Assembly (NCBI GenBank): GCA_000708835.1
Contig: DF237628.1
Coordinates: forward strand, 2,886 to 46,136
Length of the DNA stretch: 43,251 nt
From: Klebsormidium nitens
Taxonomy: Eukaryota > Streptophyta > Klebsormidiophyceae > Klebsormidiales > Klebsormidiaceae
Direction: 5' to 3'
Below the pieces are notes generated by a model. That model saw only the letters and a program-made list of their open reading frames with translations. It had not been told where the DNA came from and searched no databases. Below, piece after piece: positions 12,701 to 21,539 of this stretch (the first letter of the stretch is position 1; each line of letters begins with the position of its first letter). Made by a program: the position numbers and the translations under genes.

Positions 12701-15457
12701 GTAAACGGGTCCACACCTTGTCGTAGGAATGAAAGAATCCAGGCTTTTGCCACTTGCAAGGTGTAGGCCAGGTGCTTTGTGGGTATTTCTACAAAGAAGC
12801 GGTTGCTGGGCCGATTTAGGAAAGGCTTGTGGGTATAAAATTGGCTTGAATGAGTGGCTGGAAAGTGCGAACGGGCCCACACATCGTTCTTGGGATCTAA
12901 GGAACACAGTCATTCATCACCGGCAAAATGTAGTCCACTCTGACGATGAGAACAGGCTGCTTGATCAGTCATGGAAGCAGCTTTGTGAATTTGGAGTGGC
13001 TGGAATAAGTGGCTGGAACGTTTGAACGGGCCCACACCTTGTCATTGGAATTAAGGAATCCGGTCTTTCGCCATTTGCAAGGTGTAGGCCACAGGCAAAC
13101 TAGACCGCACCACCGCGACTGGCAAAACTGACACATGGGTACGTGGGCACATGCCCCGCCTCTGGTCTACACCCTGTCATTGGATATAATGGATCCAGGC
13201 TTTTGCCTTTTGCAAGGTGTAGGCCATATGTGAGGACAGGGATTCTACCGTTTCACTTTTGCTGGTTGACCGGCTTCGAAAGATGGAATCAAGTGTTCTG
13301 TCTCACCCCTTCGTGCAGGTGGCTCGAGGGCCGGTACAAGGCTCTGCCGATCAGGAGTCCCATGGGGAGCGGCAAAAGCACGCTTCTCGCGGCTCTTCTC
13401 GCCGAGGTCTCCAGATTCAAGAAGGTCTGCATGATCACTTACCGCCGCACGCAAGCTCTCGATGCGGCGAGCAAGCACCAGGCGTTCTCCCACTACGAAG
13501 ATCTCAAGCAGGCGGATGGACGTATGCTCGGCGATCGCTTCATCCCCCCTCTCGCCGACCGGGAGCTCCATCCCCGCGTCATCGTCCAGCTCGACAGCCT
13601 GCCCGGGCTGATCCCTGAAGACGACGAAGACGCCCCCGCGTTTGACCTACTCGTTCTTGACGAGAGCGAGTCGATTCTGGCGCATTTCTCGGCGGACACG
13701 CTTCGCGAGAGGCACAGAGTCATTCAGCTCCTTGTCGAGATGATGAGAAGAGCGCGGCGGATCGTCTGTCTGGACGGGCACTTGGGGCAACGGACGTACG
13801 AGTTCCTCACGATGAACGAGATATCATACTCCCCCGTGGTGATCAACAAGCATGCTCCTGAGAGGCCCCTCGAGATTGAGTTCCTCCAGGGCAAGAACGA
13901 AGGGCTTGCCAAGTGGGAGGGGGCGATTTTCGAGGCGCTGGGGGCTGGTCGCAACGTCTTTGTTGCGAGCATGTCCTCGGAAAAAGCGCAAGAGTTGGGG
14001 GCGACGGTCGTGGAGCGGGGTCTCGTCGAGGGTGACCAGGTCCTCATCATAACTCGCCACTCGGACGGTGCAGTCAAACGAGGGCTGCAGGATGTGAACA
14101 GGCAGTGGCGGAAACGGCTCGTGATCATCAGCCCCACGGTCGAAGCAGGCGTGGATTTCAACCAGGACTGGTTCCATCAGATGTTCTTGTACGTCTGCCA
14201 GAAGAGTACGCACCCGCGGGGACTCGACCAGATGAAGGGGCGTGTTCGGAAGTTGGCGAATCCACGGGTCTTGTGTTATGTCCAGGAGGGCATCTGGCTG
14301 CCAGTCGAACCGGGGCCATCAGGGGGTGGGTCCTCGAGGGAGACGAGCAGGTCGGGTAGCAAGGCAAGGCTGGGGGTCGAAGAGACCTACCAGTGGTTCC
14401 TCAATCAGAATTGCAGGGGCGGGCTGAACTGTGTGCATCCGATAACCCGACTTCTCGCTCACAACGAGAAGGAGATCTTCAACGGGCAGACGCATTTCTG
14501 CGAGGAGTTCACAGACTTGCTGCAGGCGGACGGACACGTCATCGTCAAGAACGTTTGCGTTGACGAAGAGGCGGTCGAAGTGAACGCGGGCCCATCAGAA
14601 GAAGGGGGGCGTGGGGGCAAGTATCTTCTGGAAGAGATGATCAGCGCCCCAAACATCTCGCATGCCCAATTCGTCGACATCGAACGGCGTTCTCGAAAGT
14701 ACGAAGATCGCCCAGGGGAACCGTGCAGATGGAGAAATTTCAGCTAGCACGGTTCTACGACGTCCCGTACCTCAGCGAGGAGTTCTTGCGAACCTTCGGG
14801 CCGAAGCCGATCCATGCCCTCGACTTCCTGGAGCAGGTGGTCGACGAAGACTTCAAGTACGACAGAAACGAGATCGGGCGGCACATGTACCCGCCTCAGA
14901 TGACAGCCATGGCCAGGGAGCTCTTGACGGTCATGGGATTCGAGCACGCGCTCGATGCTGCCCACGAGACCGATACTCTTAGCACAATGAGATCGCGTCT
15001 GGCCGGAACGGCCTTCTTTCGGAATTACTCGGAGAACGTCAAGCTGTTCCATCATCGAGCAGCTAGCGTGTCTGACGTTCTGGTTTATCAGAAGACGGCC
15101 ACGATTGCTCTGAACCACGTCTTCTCGGCGTTAGGGTTGCATCTCGAGGCAAAGAAGCTCGGCAGATTGGAGGTGAGGGATGTGCAGAGGGCGGAGAATG
15201 GAAACCGGAAACGGCTGTACCGATACGGAGGCTGGTTCCTGTCGCGAGAACCTCTGCGGACGACTCGGCCCGTGCAAGGGCCCCCGGGGGTGAACCTGAT
15301 GTGCCAATTGTTCAAGCTTCGTCTGGCGGATTCGGAGACTCTCAGGGAGAGGGTTCCGCCGGCTCTGCGGGAGTACTTGGACGGGATTCCGTTCCAGTGG
15401 CCGGAACTCGTCCAGCACAGGAGATGTGGTATTATTGTGGGTCCAGGAGAGGAGTAG
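3759..15457 (+). CDS. Exon-repeat protein with AEP primase and UL9-like helicase (whole gene model)
   Basis: One long plus-strand gene is inferred. Supported exons are about 3759-3931, 4138-4233, 4459-4630, 5105-5269, 5796-5870, 6165-6239, 8122-8286, 8733-8954, 9510-9674, 10130-10306, 10633-10797, 11284-12590 and 13319-15457; possible extra exons are 6884-7000 and 7269-7409. From 4138 to 10797 each listed exon is a multiple of three bases and phase 0. Acceptors read (t)gcag and donors gtaagt, gtgagt or gtgagc. The N-terminal part is Ala/Pro/Glu/Asp-rich, low-complexity and probably disordered, with a basic patch (ALERKRRRP) near 4540 that could be a nuclear signal. The C-terminal part is a primase joined to an SF2 helicase. 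The first exon and promoter are not identified. An apparent frameshift near 14720 may make the gene a recent pseudogene or reflect an assembly indel. Linking the early exons to the enzyme is inference. Confidence 0.55.
4757..5740 (+). repeat. Stem-loop repeat cluster 1 (six copies)
   Basis: Copies at 4757-4818, 4879-4938, 4977-5038, 5409-5469, 5542-5603 and 5681-5740. Each is ~62 bp with inverted arms GGTCYACACCTTG and CAAGGTGTAGGCC around a conserved ~35-nt loop containing TCATTGGAAATAAGGAATC. The sixth copy is degenerate. All lie in introns of the exon-repeat gene and all face the same way. A tail like ATAAGCAAGCCCGACC often follows the right arm. Confidence 0.9.
7875..8502 (+). repeat. Stem-loop repeat cluster 2 (three copies)
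   Basis: Copies at 7875-7934, 7997-8058 and 8441-8502, same family and orientation as cluster 1. The first two are preceded by a GGCACGTGCC-like palindrome and CTCTGG. They lie in the introns flanking exon 8122-8286. Confidence 0.9.
9265..9892 (+). repeat. Stem-loop repeat cluster 3 (three copies)
   Basis: Copies at 9265-9325, 9374-9434 and 9831-9892, same arms and loop, same orientation, in the introns either side of exon 9510-9674. Confidence 0.9.
10376..10560 (+). repeat. Stem-loop repeat cluster 4 (two copies)
   Basis: Copies at 10376-10437 and 10500-10560, in the intron between exons 10130-10306 and 10633-10797. Both right arms are preserved as GCAAGGTGTAGGCC. Confidence 0.9.
11284..12590 (+). 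CDS. AEP (herpes/PrimPol-type) primase domain exon
   Basis: A 1307-bp exon (435 codons plus two bases), from the acceptor gtgcag at 11278-11283 to the donor gtgagg at 12591. Motifs in order: the DxE metal pair in CKPYLDLERD, the SxH motif in GGKFSLHLVISS, and the third catalytic strand in IDQSVYTRNRGIRLPF. A Cys-rich region follows (ILCVADRERNAVFAVC, then VCCKD), matching the zinc-binding segment downstream of the catalytic core in herpes-type and PrimPol primases. The expected role is RNA/DNA primer synthesis. The splice to 13319 keeps the frame: the last two bases AA join G to give Lys, directly followed by the helicase. GC content and codon use are clearly richer than in the virus-like genes downstream. 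Confidence 0.8.
12708..13225 (+). repeat. Stem-loop repeat cluster 5 (four copies) in the primase-helicase intron
   Basis: Copies at 12708-12769, 12873-12936 (degenerate), 13028-13090 and 13164-13225, same family and orientation. They fill most of the 728-bp intron (12591-13318) separating the primase and helicase exons. This intron is outside the duplicated exon array, so the repeats are not there merely as passengers of exon duplication. Confidence 0.9.
13319..15457 (+). CDS. Herpes origin-binding-protein (UL9)-like SF2 helicase exon, frameshifted
   Basis: The exon starts after tcgtgcag at 13318. SF2 motifs in order: Walker A SPMGSGKSTLLAALL, motif Ia CMITYRRTQALDAASK, Walker B DLLVLDESESIL, motif III CLDGHLG, motif V ISPTVEAGVDFNQDWFHQ and motif VI RGLDQMKGRVRKL. 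This is the Herpes_ori_bp (UL9-like) pattern, which also occurs in large DNA viruses and protist genomes. The reading frame is open to a TGA near 14745. A second frame (GTG at 14723) continues about 240 codons to the stop at 15455-15457 with no gap in plausible protein sequence. A one-base loss near 14720, or an assembly error, best explains this; the candidate introns I tried with good splice sites did not restore frame. The C-terminal part has no recognised domain. Confidence 0.8.
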
Positions 15458-16141
15458 AATGTCGTCGACAAGAACCCAAGTCTGAAATGCAAGTCAAGTG
15501 ATTATAGGCTACCCTGTAGTCCGCACGTTGCAAATGATATTTGGCGATACTTTCTTGGGAATTGTGGATGGTGTAAAGTATTGGGGATGGTGTGGATCAA
15601 CTTTATAGCTTGCTTGTTGTCTTGTATCATTGTAGTCTTGTTGGTGGTACTCACAATAATCGGTCGTCCTGTGCTGTAGTTGATGATAGGAGATGCGCAT
15701 TCATACAATGATTTCTGCTTGCCTTTTGCCTTTGTTGGCAGCAACTATAACAGGGGTTTGCTTGTGGTCTATACTGTGCAAGTCGTCTAGGACTAAATCC
15801 TAACAATCAATTGCAACGTGTGGACCGTATTGTGCAATTAACAATGCCGCATGCAAATGGCTTGGTTTTGCAGACTTGCCGCCTAAAGACTGAAGTCGCT
15901 GTATGGTGGTAGCAACTCTCGGAGCCTATTTGAGCACATTAAATTACCCTCTTTCGCGGAATCGCATGCCGGGATATGATGAATGTAGGCTAGATGGTGG
16001 TAGTCTTTGAGCATGAATCCACCGCATGTGCGAGGAATAGCACTATGAACCCGAGCCTATACATGGCACTTGTAAAAGCGGTTTGATTGTATACATGGGC
16101 CATCGTCCACTTAAGCGAACGAGAGACCGGACTCTCTGCAA
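15458..16141. other. AT-rich intergenic region
   Basis: No exon or RNA gene seen. Base composition drops in GC here, marking the change from the GC-rich primase-helicase gene to the AT-richer virus-like element. A left boundary of that element probably lies in this stretch, but I see no terminal repeat. Confidence 0.4.
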
Positions 16142-16657
16142 TCAATCCGAGTCTGAGTCTGAATTAGAATCAACCGATTCTGCCTTCTTTGCTTGGGCAG
16201 GCTTCTTTCCGGCGGTATTTGTTTTGGGCTTCTGAGTGGCTTTACTCAACTTCGAAAACTTCTTCGGAGACTTCATACTTTCGATATCTTCAATCTCCAT
16301 CTTTGTAGCTATACTCTGAAAGGTGCCCTCGAATGGCAGACCTGTTGGGCGATTACTTTTCTTCACCGGACCGATCTCGACCGAGTATCCATATTTCTTG
16401 TTCAAGGAACCTCGTGTGGTCTCCTGTATAAGGACAACTACCCTCTGTGGAAGAGAAACCTGTTTCCCCTGACATTTCTGCGTTCGAAACAGTTGAGATC
16501 CCGCTCGGGCCCCTGCTTGACAGACGCGCCCCTTCTTTGCATCGATTTCAAGTCGCGTATCCTTCAACAGAGCAAGGGCATCATTCCCCTTCGAATCGTA
16601 GGCAGCAATCACCCGAAAGCTTCGTTTCGTGGATTCCATATTGGATGTTTGGTGCAT
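16142..16657 (-). CDS. Small basic protein, possibly MC1-like DNA-binding
   Basis: An intronless ORF of 171 codons; a second Met at 16639 is an equally good start. The body is Lys/Arg-rich. The segment KKGRVCQAGARAGSQLF followed by RVVVLIQETTRGSLNKKYGY resembles the layout of archaeal MC1-type chromosomal proteins (G-R/K-x-P-x-x-A-A-x-K, then I-R-L-R-E-x-T-x-x-S-x-K-x-x-Y), which large DNA viruses and their relatives also carry for genome compaction. The tail is Lys/Pro/Ala-rich and ends in an acidic Ser/Asp run (SNSDSDSD). It is divergent from the recombinase genes, with a palindrome-bearing spacer between them. The family call is tentative; a generic basic nucleoprotein is the fallback. Confidence 0.5.
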   Translation of the reverse strand: MHQTSNMESTKRSFRVIAAYDSKGNDALALLKDTRLEIDAKKGRVCQAGARAGSQLFRTQKCQGKQVSLPQRVVVLIQETTRGSLNKKYGYSVEIGPVKKSNRPTGLPFEGTFQSIATKMEIEDIESMKSPKKFSKLSKATQKPKTNTAGKKPAQAKKAESVDSNSDSDSD

Positions 16658-16811
16658 TTCTAATGATAAGTTCGTAGAAAATAATAATCCCGCCCCCTAA
16701 TGCATATCTGACCATGCGGATTTAACAATCCCCGCTGCAAGCGATGATATATAGTGCATATGGAGTGAAACGCATGCGGAGAAACAAAGAAAAAGTGTCA
16801 AGTGCGTTTTA

Positions 16812-16852
16812 AATAACTAGTTATTCTCTTGAGAAATCTCGAGATTTCTCAA
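16812..16852. promoter_or_regulatory. Two adjacent perfect palindromes in a divergent spacer
   Basis: 16812-16825 is a 14-bp perfect palindrome (AATAACT plus its complement). 16829-16852 is a 24-bp perfect palindrome with half-site TTGAGAAATCTC. They lie between the minus-strand MC1-like gene and the plus-strand recombinase genes. Possible roles are a replication origin, a recombinase core site or a bidirectional regulatory site. Confidence 0.6.
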
Positions 16853-17008
16853 CAATTTTCGGCCCCCCGCACGCAGTTTCAAGAAAATAACCGTTTAGGA
16901 GAGGTTTCGATGTCAGTTTATTGCGACCGACCTTTTTGAAATAAATTGTTGCGAAATGAAAGACGTTATAAAAATATTTTCTTGCATCATCGTAGACGGG
17001 TGATAAGT

Positions 17009-17829
17009 ATGGATACTCTACGAAAGGTCTTAGCTGATGGGATTAGGACCGAAAGTTCCACAGAGCAGTATCTCAAAGGGATTCAGCTTCTATGGAATAT
17101 GGTTTTCGAGGATAAAATGCCCGAGGACCCCTCGTGGATAAAGAGCAAGGCTCAGAGTATCGTTGCAGCCGTTCTAGAGCGCTATGATAATCCTGGAAGC
17201 AGGCGTACTCGTTTAGCCCCTTTTCTTGCTCTTTGTCGCAGACTCGGTTATGCGGAGGCTTACCAAACCTACTATGAGCCGTTTCGGAAGGAAAACAAGG
17301 CTCTTGTCTGAAGGAGTCCGCTCAACGAAAGATTGAGACTAAGACCTCGGATGCCACATCGGAGATGACCGTTGAAGAGGTCGAAACACTTGGAAAGAAG
17401 CTTGCACGCAAGGTTAGACAGTTGAGTCTCGAGGACATGAATCGAGATCTCACTCCTAAGGAGGTGAAGATCTGCATGTGGCATCTCGTCCTCGAATGGC
17501 ATATGCTCTTGAGTAAGGAGCATCGTCGTCGGTTTAAATTGCACGAGCTTCCAATCCTGCGGAAGGGCCAACAGATCGGGGGTGCGAACTATTTGCTGCA
17601 GACCTCACGACGCAAGGGAGATTACAAACTCGTCTTCGAAGCCGGGGATCGAATCCCTCTTACAAAGATGCTAAGCAAGTATCTTCATCGAACCCTTCGA
17701 TTGATACCTCGAGATTCCTTCTTGACTTCGATCACTCAGCCGCAGACGGCTATGTCCGCTAGTAACTGGTCCATGTTCATGAGTAAGATCCAGTACAATG
17801 GAAAGCGCTTCATTCCAGATCGACTCTAA
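17009..17829 (+). pseudogene. Degenerate tyrosine recombinase, first copy
   Basis: Two ORFs form one broken gene. The first (ATG at 17009 to a stop at about 17311) resembles a helical core-binding domain. The frame then shifts, and the second (to 17829) continues with KEHRRRFKLHEL (possible Box I arginine region), then a beta-strand region, a P-R-D-S-F-L segment and MSASNWSMFMSKI. It stops at DRL followed by TAA, just where the Box II LRH motif should begin. The catalytic Box II and the Tyr are therefore missing. An intact recombinase starts 62 bp downstream, so this may be a decayed tandem paralogue. Intronless. Confidence 0.6.
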
Positions 17830-17891
17830 TACGTTCGTATCTTACAAAAAATATCTGTGAAGATTAGTAACAACGAGGCGGTTTCACGGCG

Positions 17892-18935
17892 ATGGAGTCC
17901 AACTTCGAAGCAGAGGTACGCAGAAAACTGAAGGTCCAATCTCCGGATAAGGCTCTCCGTGGAGCTCCGCCAAACAGATCAGATTCAACAGTGTCTGTCT
18001 ACATCAGGCAACTTAAAACCGTATATGCGGCTGGAGACTTTGGACCGGACGTGATGAACGGTCTCGACTGGATCGAGGACCACGAGCATGTGATTTCAAC
18101 CATAGAGAGTCTCACGTCGCGTGACGGCAAGCTTCTTAGATCATTGACGAAGAGTAATTATGCAGCCCCTTTTGCTATTCTTGCTTCTGGAGAGACGCAA
18201 TCAGCTTACTCGAAGTACATGCAGAGGATGAAGCCAACCGAGGAGGAGCTCGATCATTCTATGCAGAGGAAGACGCCGAAAGAAGTCGACAATTGGATTC
18301 CTTGGTCCGAAGTCTTAGAGAAGCGATCGGAACTTGATGACAAGATCAGTCGCTATGTCGTGCCAAGATTCCATAAGAAGGAACGCTTAGATCGCCATGA
18401 TAAGCAGCTGGTGATGGACCATCTGATCCTTTCCCTCTACACGATGCCGCTAGGACCTCTACGGAATGAGTACGCGGAATGCATTTTTTTGATGAGGGAA
18501 CACGAAAACGATTGCGTTGCGATCAAACCGGGTGACATCAACGTCGTCGAGTTGAACGACGATCCCAAGAAGTGTTTCTTTCACATTGGTCGACACAAGA
18601 CTCTCGAAAAGGATGGCGTTCGTTGCCTTGAAATTCCCGAAGATCTCGTAAAGGTTATACTCAGATCCTTCAATCTGATTCCTCGAAAATACTTGATTCT
18701 CAAGAGGCATTATCTCGTCTGGAAAGATGAACCGATATCGAATTTCACCGTAGTTCTCAATGATCTTGGTCAGCGCCATTTCGGTAGAAACCTCAGCTGC
18801 ACTTTGCTTCGACACATCTCACATACTGAACAGAGTCCGAAGTTGATGTCCCGTGGTGAAGTGAGAGCAAAGGCGCAATACATGGGCCATAGCATGAGGA
18901 CTGCGGATGAATTGTATAACAGACGATTCGAGTGA
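17892..18935 (+). CDS. Tyrosine recombinase/integrase, PLV/virophage-like
   Basis: 347 codons, intronless, ATG at 17892. The catalytic residues are visible in order: Box I Arg in MPLGPLRNEYAE (about residue 198), the beta-hairpin Lys in HIGRHKTLEKDG, Box II Arg and His in TLLRHISHTE, then AQYMGHSMRTADELYNRRF with the MGHS His and the nucleophile Tyr close to the C-terminus. This pattern is typical of integrases from polinton-like viruses, virophages and related inserts. The N-terminal ~130 residues are expected to be the arm/core-binding region. It probably integrated the virus-like element into the host genome. It looks intact and could be active. Confidence 0.8.
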   Translation: MESNFEAEVRRKLKVQSPDKALRGAPPNRSDSTVSVYIRQLKTVYAAGDFGPDVMNGLDWIEDHEHVISTIESLTSRDGKLLRSLTKSNYAAPFAILASGETQSAYSKYMQRMKPTEEELDHSMQRKTPKEVDNWIPWSEVLEKRSELDDKISRYVVPRFHKKERLDRHDKQLVMDHLILSLYTMPLGPLRNEYAECIFLMREHENDCVAIKPGDINVVELNDDPKKCFFHIGRHKTLEKDGVRCLEIPEDLVKVILRSFNLIPRKYLILKRHYLVWKDEPISNFTVVLNDLGQRHFGRNLSCTLLRHISHTEQSPKLMSRGEVRAKAQYMGHSMRTADELYNRRFE

Positions 18936-19027
18936 AATGTGGGCCAACTATGCAGATTGTTCGCGTTTTCTGAGAATGAATTTTTCTGTGCTACAATCAT
19001 CAGGGAAGTTTCAATTGCGTCCCGGCT

Positions 19028-19273
19028 ATGGAATCATCGAATCACAAACACGAATCGACTGCGTGTGCTGCTTGTTTAGAGGCGAGCCTCTATAAGGATG
19101 AACATCAGGCTAAGAAACGAGTGTATTCCAAAAGCTACTATCAGGTGCACAAAGACGAGATTCTCTTGAAAAAAGCTCTTGAGAGGATTGCAAAAGGATG
19201 TAAGACGAGAAGACGTACGAGAGAGGGGCTGAACGAGACACATATTGCAACCCCTTGGATCCGATCGTACTAA
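19028..19273 (+). CDS. Small basic protein with a YYxxxKxxIL-type motif
   Basis: 81 codons between the recombinase and primase genes, same strand. There is a CAAC motif near residue 13, then KRVYSKSYYQVHKDEILLKK followed by a basic RRRTREG segment. The tyrosine/lysine repeat style resembles short basic proteins often seen in large DNA viruses and their satellites, of unknown function, perhaps nucleic-acid binding. No catalytic motif. It could also be a chance ORF; its position in a compact gene row supports it. Confidence 0.5.
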   Translation: MESSNHKHESTACAACLEASLYKDEHQAKKRVYSKSYYQVHKDEILLKKALERIAKGCKTRRRTREGLNETHIATPWIRSY

Positions 19274-19384
19274 CGAACGAGGCTTCACAAGATCCCGAAC
19301 AAGCGCCGCGTTCTTTTTCGACAAAAATTTTCTGGGGTTGAAACTTATAGGGGGCTCTTGACCCTTCTTCGGTCTTTGAAAAAC

Positions 19385-21390
19385 ATGACAACGGGTTCGA
19401 TTGCCAGTGTGTTGGAAGCATATGCACAAGAAGGGTTGTACGCTGTCCCCGCAAACGTGAGAGCAAAGGACGGATTGAAGCACATTATAACGATGCCTCA
19501 TACAAGAGGCGATGACGCTATAAGATCGGCCTCTGATTGGAGAGCGGCGGGAGGCCGGATTACGCAATTCATTGAAAAAGAACGATACAACTTTCTGGCT
19601 GTCAAGACGGGGGCCATTTCGGACATCTTCGTGCTCGATATTGATGTACGAGACAAACCGGAGAAAGATCTTCTAGCTGGCATGCCACTCTGGAACGAAC
19701 CGATTGCTGAGCACGGAGAGCCAGACACCTTGAAGGCCGTTTCTGCTAGCGGAGGCTTTCACTACTATTTTTCATATGGTTGTTCCATTAGAGATGGGCT
19801 TCAATCAGGAAAATGTTTTGCTGGAATTGATTACAAGGAGCATTACTTTGGCATAGACGCACGTGGAGATGGGGGCATCGTTCTGGCTCCACCGGGCTCA
19901 CCTGGAATCGGGTTGAGTTATACATGGTGTTCGAAACCCATAAGAAGCAGCATCAGAAGCGCTCCATCATGGCTAATCAAATTTCTCAATGATTCAACCG
20001 GGAGGTCTTTCAAGAGGAGTCTCGCGTCGGCCTGCAACAAGATCCAAGAGCAAGCAGTGGACGGCTCCGAGCTCGAGCAAACAAGGGGGCTCGAATCGAG
20101 CACCGTTGAAGAAGATATGCAAGTAGAGGTGGATATCAATGTCCCCCACAATACACAATCACTTGAGCACGAGAAGATTGCTGACGCTATGTTGAATCTA
20201 CTACAAGACGCTGGGCTCGCCACGAATGTTCGATTTTCTGGCAATGTGACCTTCCGTGGTCCGTACGGTATGCTCTATTCATTCATCTGTGACGGTCCCA
20301 GAACATGCATCCATGGCCATCATCATAACGGTAGCAACAATCTGACTCTTGTGAAGCGAGGGTGGAAGATCTTCTACCGTTGCTTTGGCAACGATTGCAC
20401 AGACAAGCCTCTCACGGAGCTTGGAAATATTCCAATATCGATCTCATTGTTGGATGCCAATCCAGTACGCTTGCACCCCACTCATGATTGGAGTACCTTT
20501 CCAAATAATATAAAAACGTTGTCAAACGATGCTGTGGAAGCACAGATGACACTCATTAGGCGGAACATGACGCAACGCTACCGCGGACTAGCGGCAATCT
20601 TCTCAGCTATATGTCTCGTTGACGGACGCGTCATCGCCGAGGGGAAGTCCTTTCAATACTGGAACGGTCGTCGGTGGATCATCGACAACGCGTTCCATAT
20701 ACAAGCCGTGTTTAGTAACCACATGGCTCGTATTATACACTGGTATTCGAACCAGAGACTGAATGCTTTCAAGCGAGAGATTTGTGCACATATAAGAGGC
20801 TCTGCAACACGGCATAATGCTTCGTCGACGATAGAATCAGCCCTTCCAGACTGGGCATTTGATCCAACTACCGATGAAGAAAGAAAAGCATGCAGTACCG
20901 CATGGAGGGTAGTCAACAAAACGTATCCTTTCCCAGCAAAAAGCGATCTGGTGGATCTAACACGGGGATCTGAGATCCGTGTGTGCCTCGAATTCGTCAT
21001 GAATTCCTTGCAAGCTCCTCAATCTCTGAGCGAGCTGATAAAAATTGCCAATCCGTTATTGTTCGCCTGCGCTAACGGTGTCATAGACACCCAAACGGGA
21101 AAGTTGCTCGCCTTTCATCCTGCTCATCTGTGTTCACGTGCGTCGAAAGCGACTTTCCGCGGAATGCCAAAGGCCGGAAGCCGATTTGAGAGGTTTTTGC
21201 TTGATTGTTTCAACGATGACAAAGAAGTTCTCGAATGGTATCAGCTCTTCTGCGGCTATTGCATGACCGCGGACATGAGCGAGCAGATTTTTCTTGTCAA
21301 ACAAGGCGCCGGATCTAATGGCAAGTCGTTGACAAAACTGGCAAGTCTCGAAGTTCTTGGGAGCTACGCTGTTGTTATGTCCGACGATTG
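19385..21390 (+). pseudogene. Prim-Pol / D5-like SF3 primase-helicase, 5' part (interrupted)
   Basis: ATG at 19385. The N-terminus is a bifunctional primase-polymerase (Prim-Pol type AEP) domain: FVLDIDVRD with the DxD metal site at about residues 85-87, SGGFHYYFSYG, and GDGGIVLAPPGS. A middle region ends in a D5_N-like segment (LLFACANGVIDTQTGKLLAF, then FNDDKEVLEWYQLFCGYCM). The SF3 Walker A, VKQGAGSNGKSLTK, lies at about residue 641. The ORF then runs into inserted DNA after the GACGATTG at 21383-21390 and stops at 21403. The rest of the helicase (Walker B side, sensor and C-terminal domain) is found intact at 35347-36186. The gene belongs to the virus-like element and was probably functional before the insertion. 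Confidence 0.85.
21383..21390. repeat. 8-bp target-site duplication, left copy
   Basis: GACGATTG, matching 35347-35354 exactly. It is read as GAC-GAT-TG in the primase-helicase frame on both sides. An 8-bp duplication is the length reported for Zisupton/KDZ-type transposons. Confidence 0.85.
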
Positions 21391-21420
21391 GAGTACACAT
21401 TAATGGCGGGCGTGAATACC
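21391..21420 (+). repeat. Left terminal inverted repeat
   Basis: 30 bp, starting directly after the target duplication. Compared with the complement of 35317-35346 it matches at 20 of 30 positions without gaps, including the block ATTAATGGC (21399-21407) and TGAAT. Confidence 0.75.
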
Positions 21421-21539
21421 AAAAAGGTGTCTTTCTGAAGTCATTCTGGAGGCATTCACGTGAACTTCTTTTACTCCCTGAATGAAAGGGTGCGCAGGCA
21501 GCTATACTCACCTGCCATCCTCTTCGACCATTCCCATGC

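Noticed and set aside
4757-13225. Hairpin repeats as tRNA genes or tRNA-derived SINEs
   Set aside because: No A/B box, no cloverleaf, single stem with a long loop.
13245-14213. Minus-strand ORFs opposite the helicase
   Set aside because: Shadow frames; all SF2 motifs are on the plus strand.
14673-14743. A short intron to explain the helicase frameshift
   Set aside because: Intervals using better GT sites have lengths that do not restore frame; the only one that does uses a poor donor (gtcgac).
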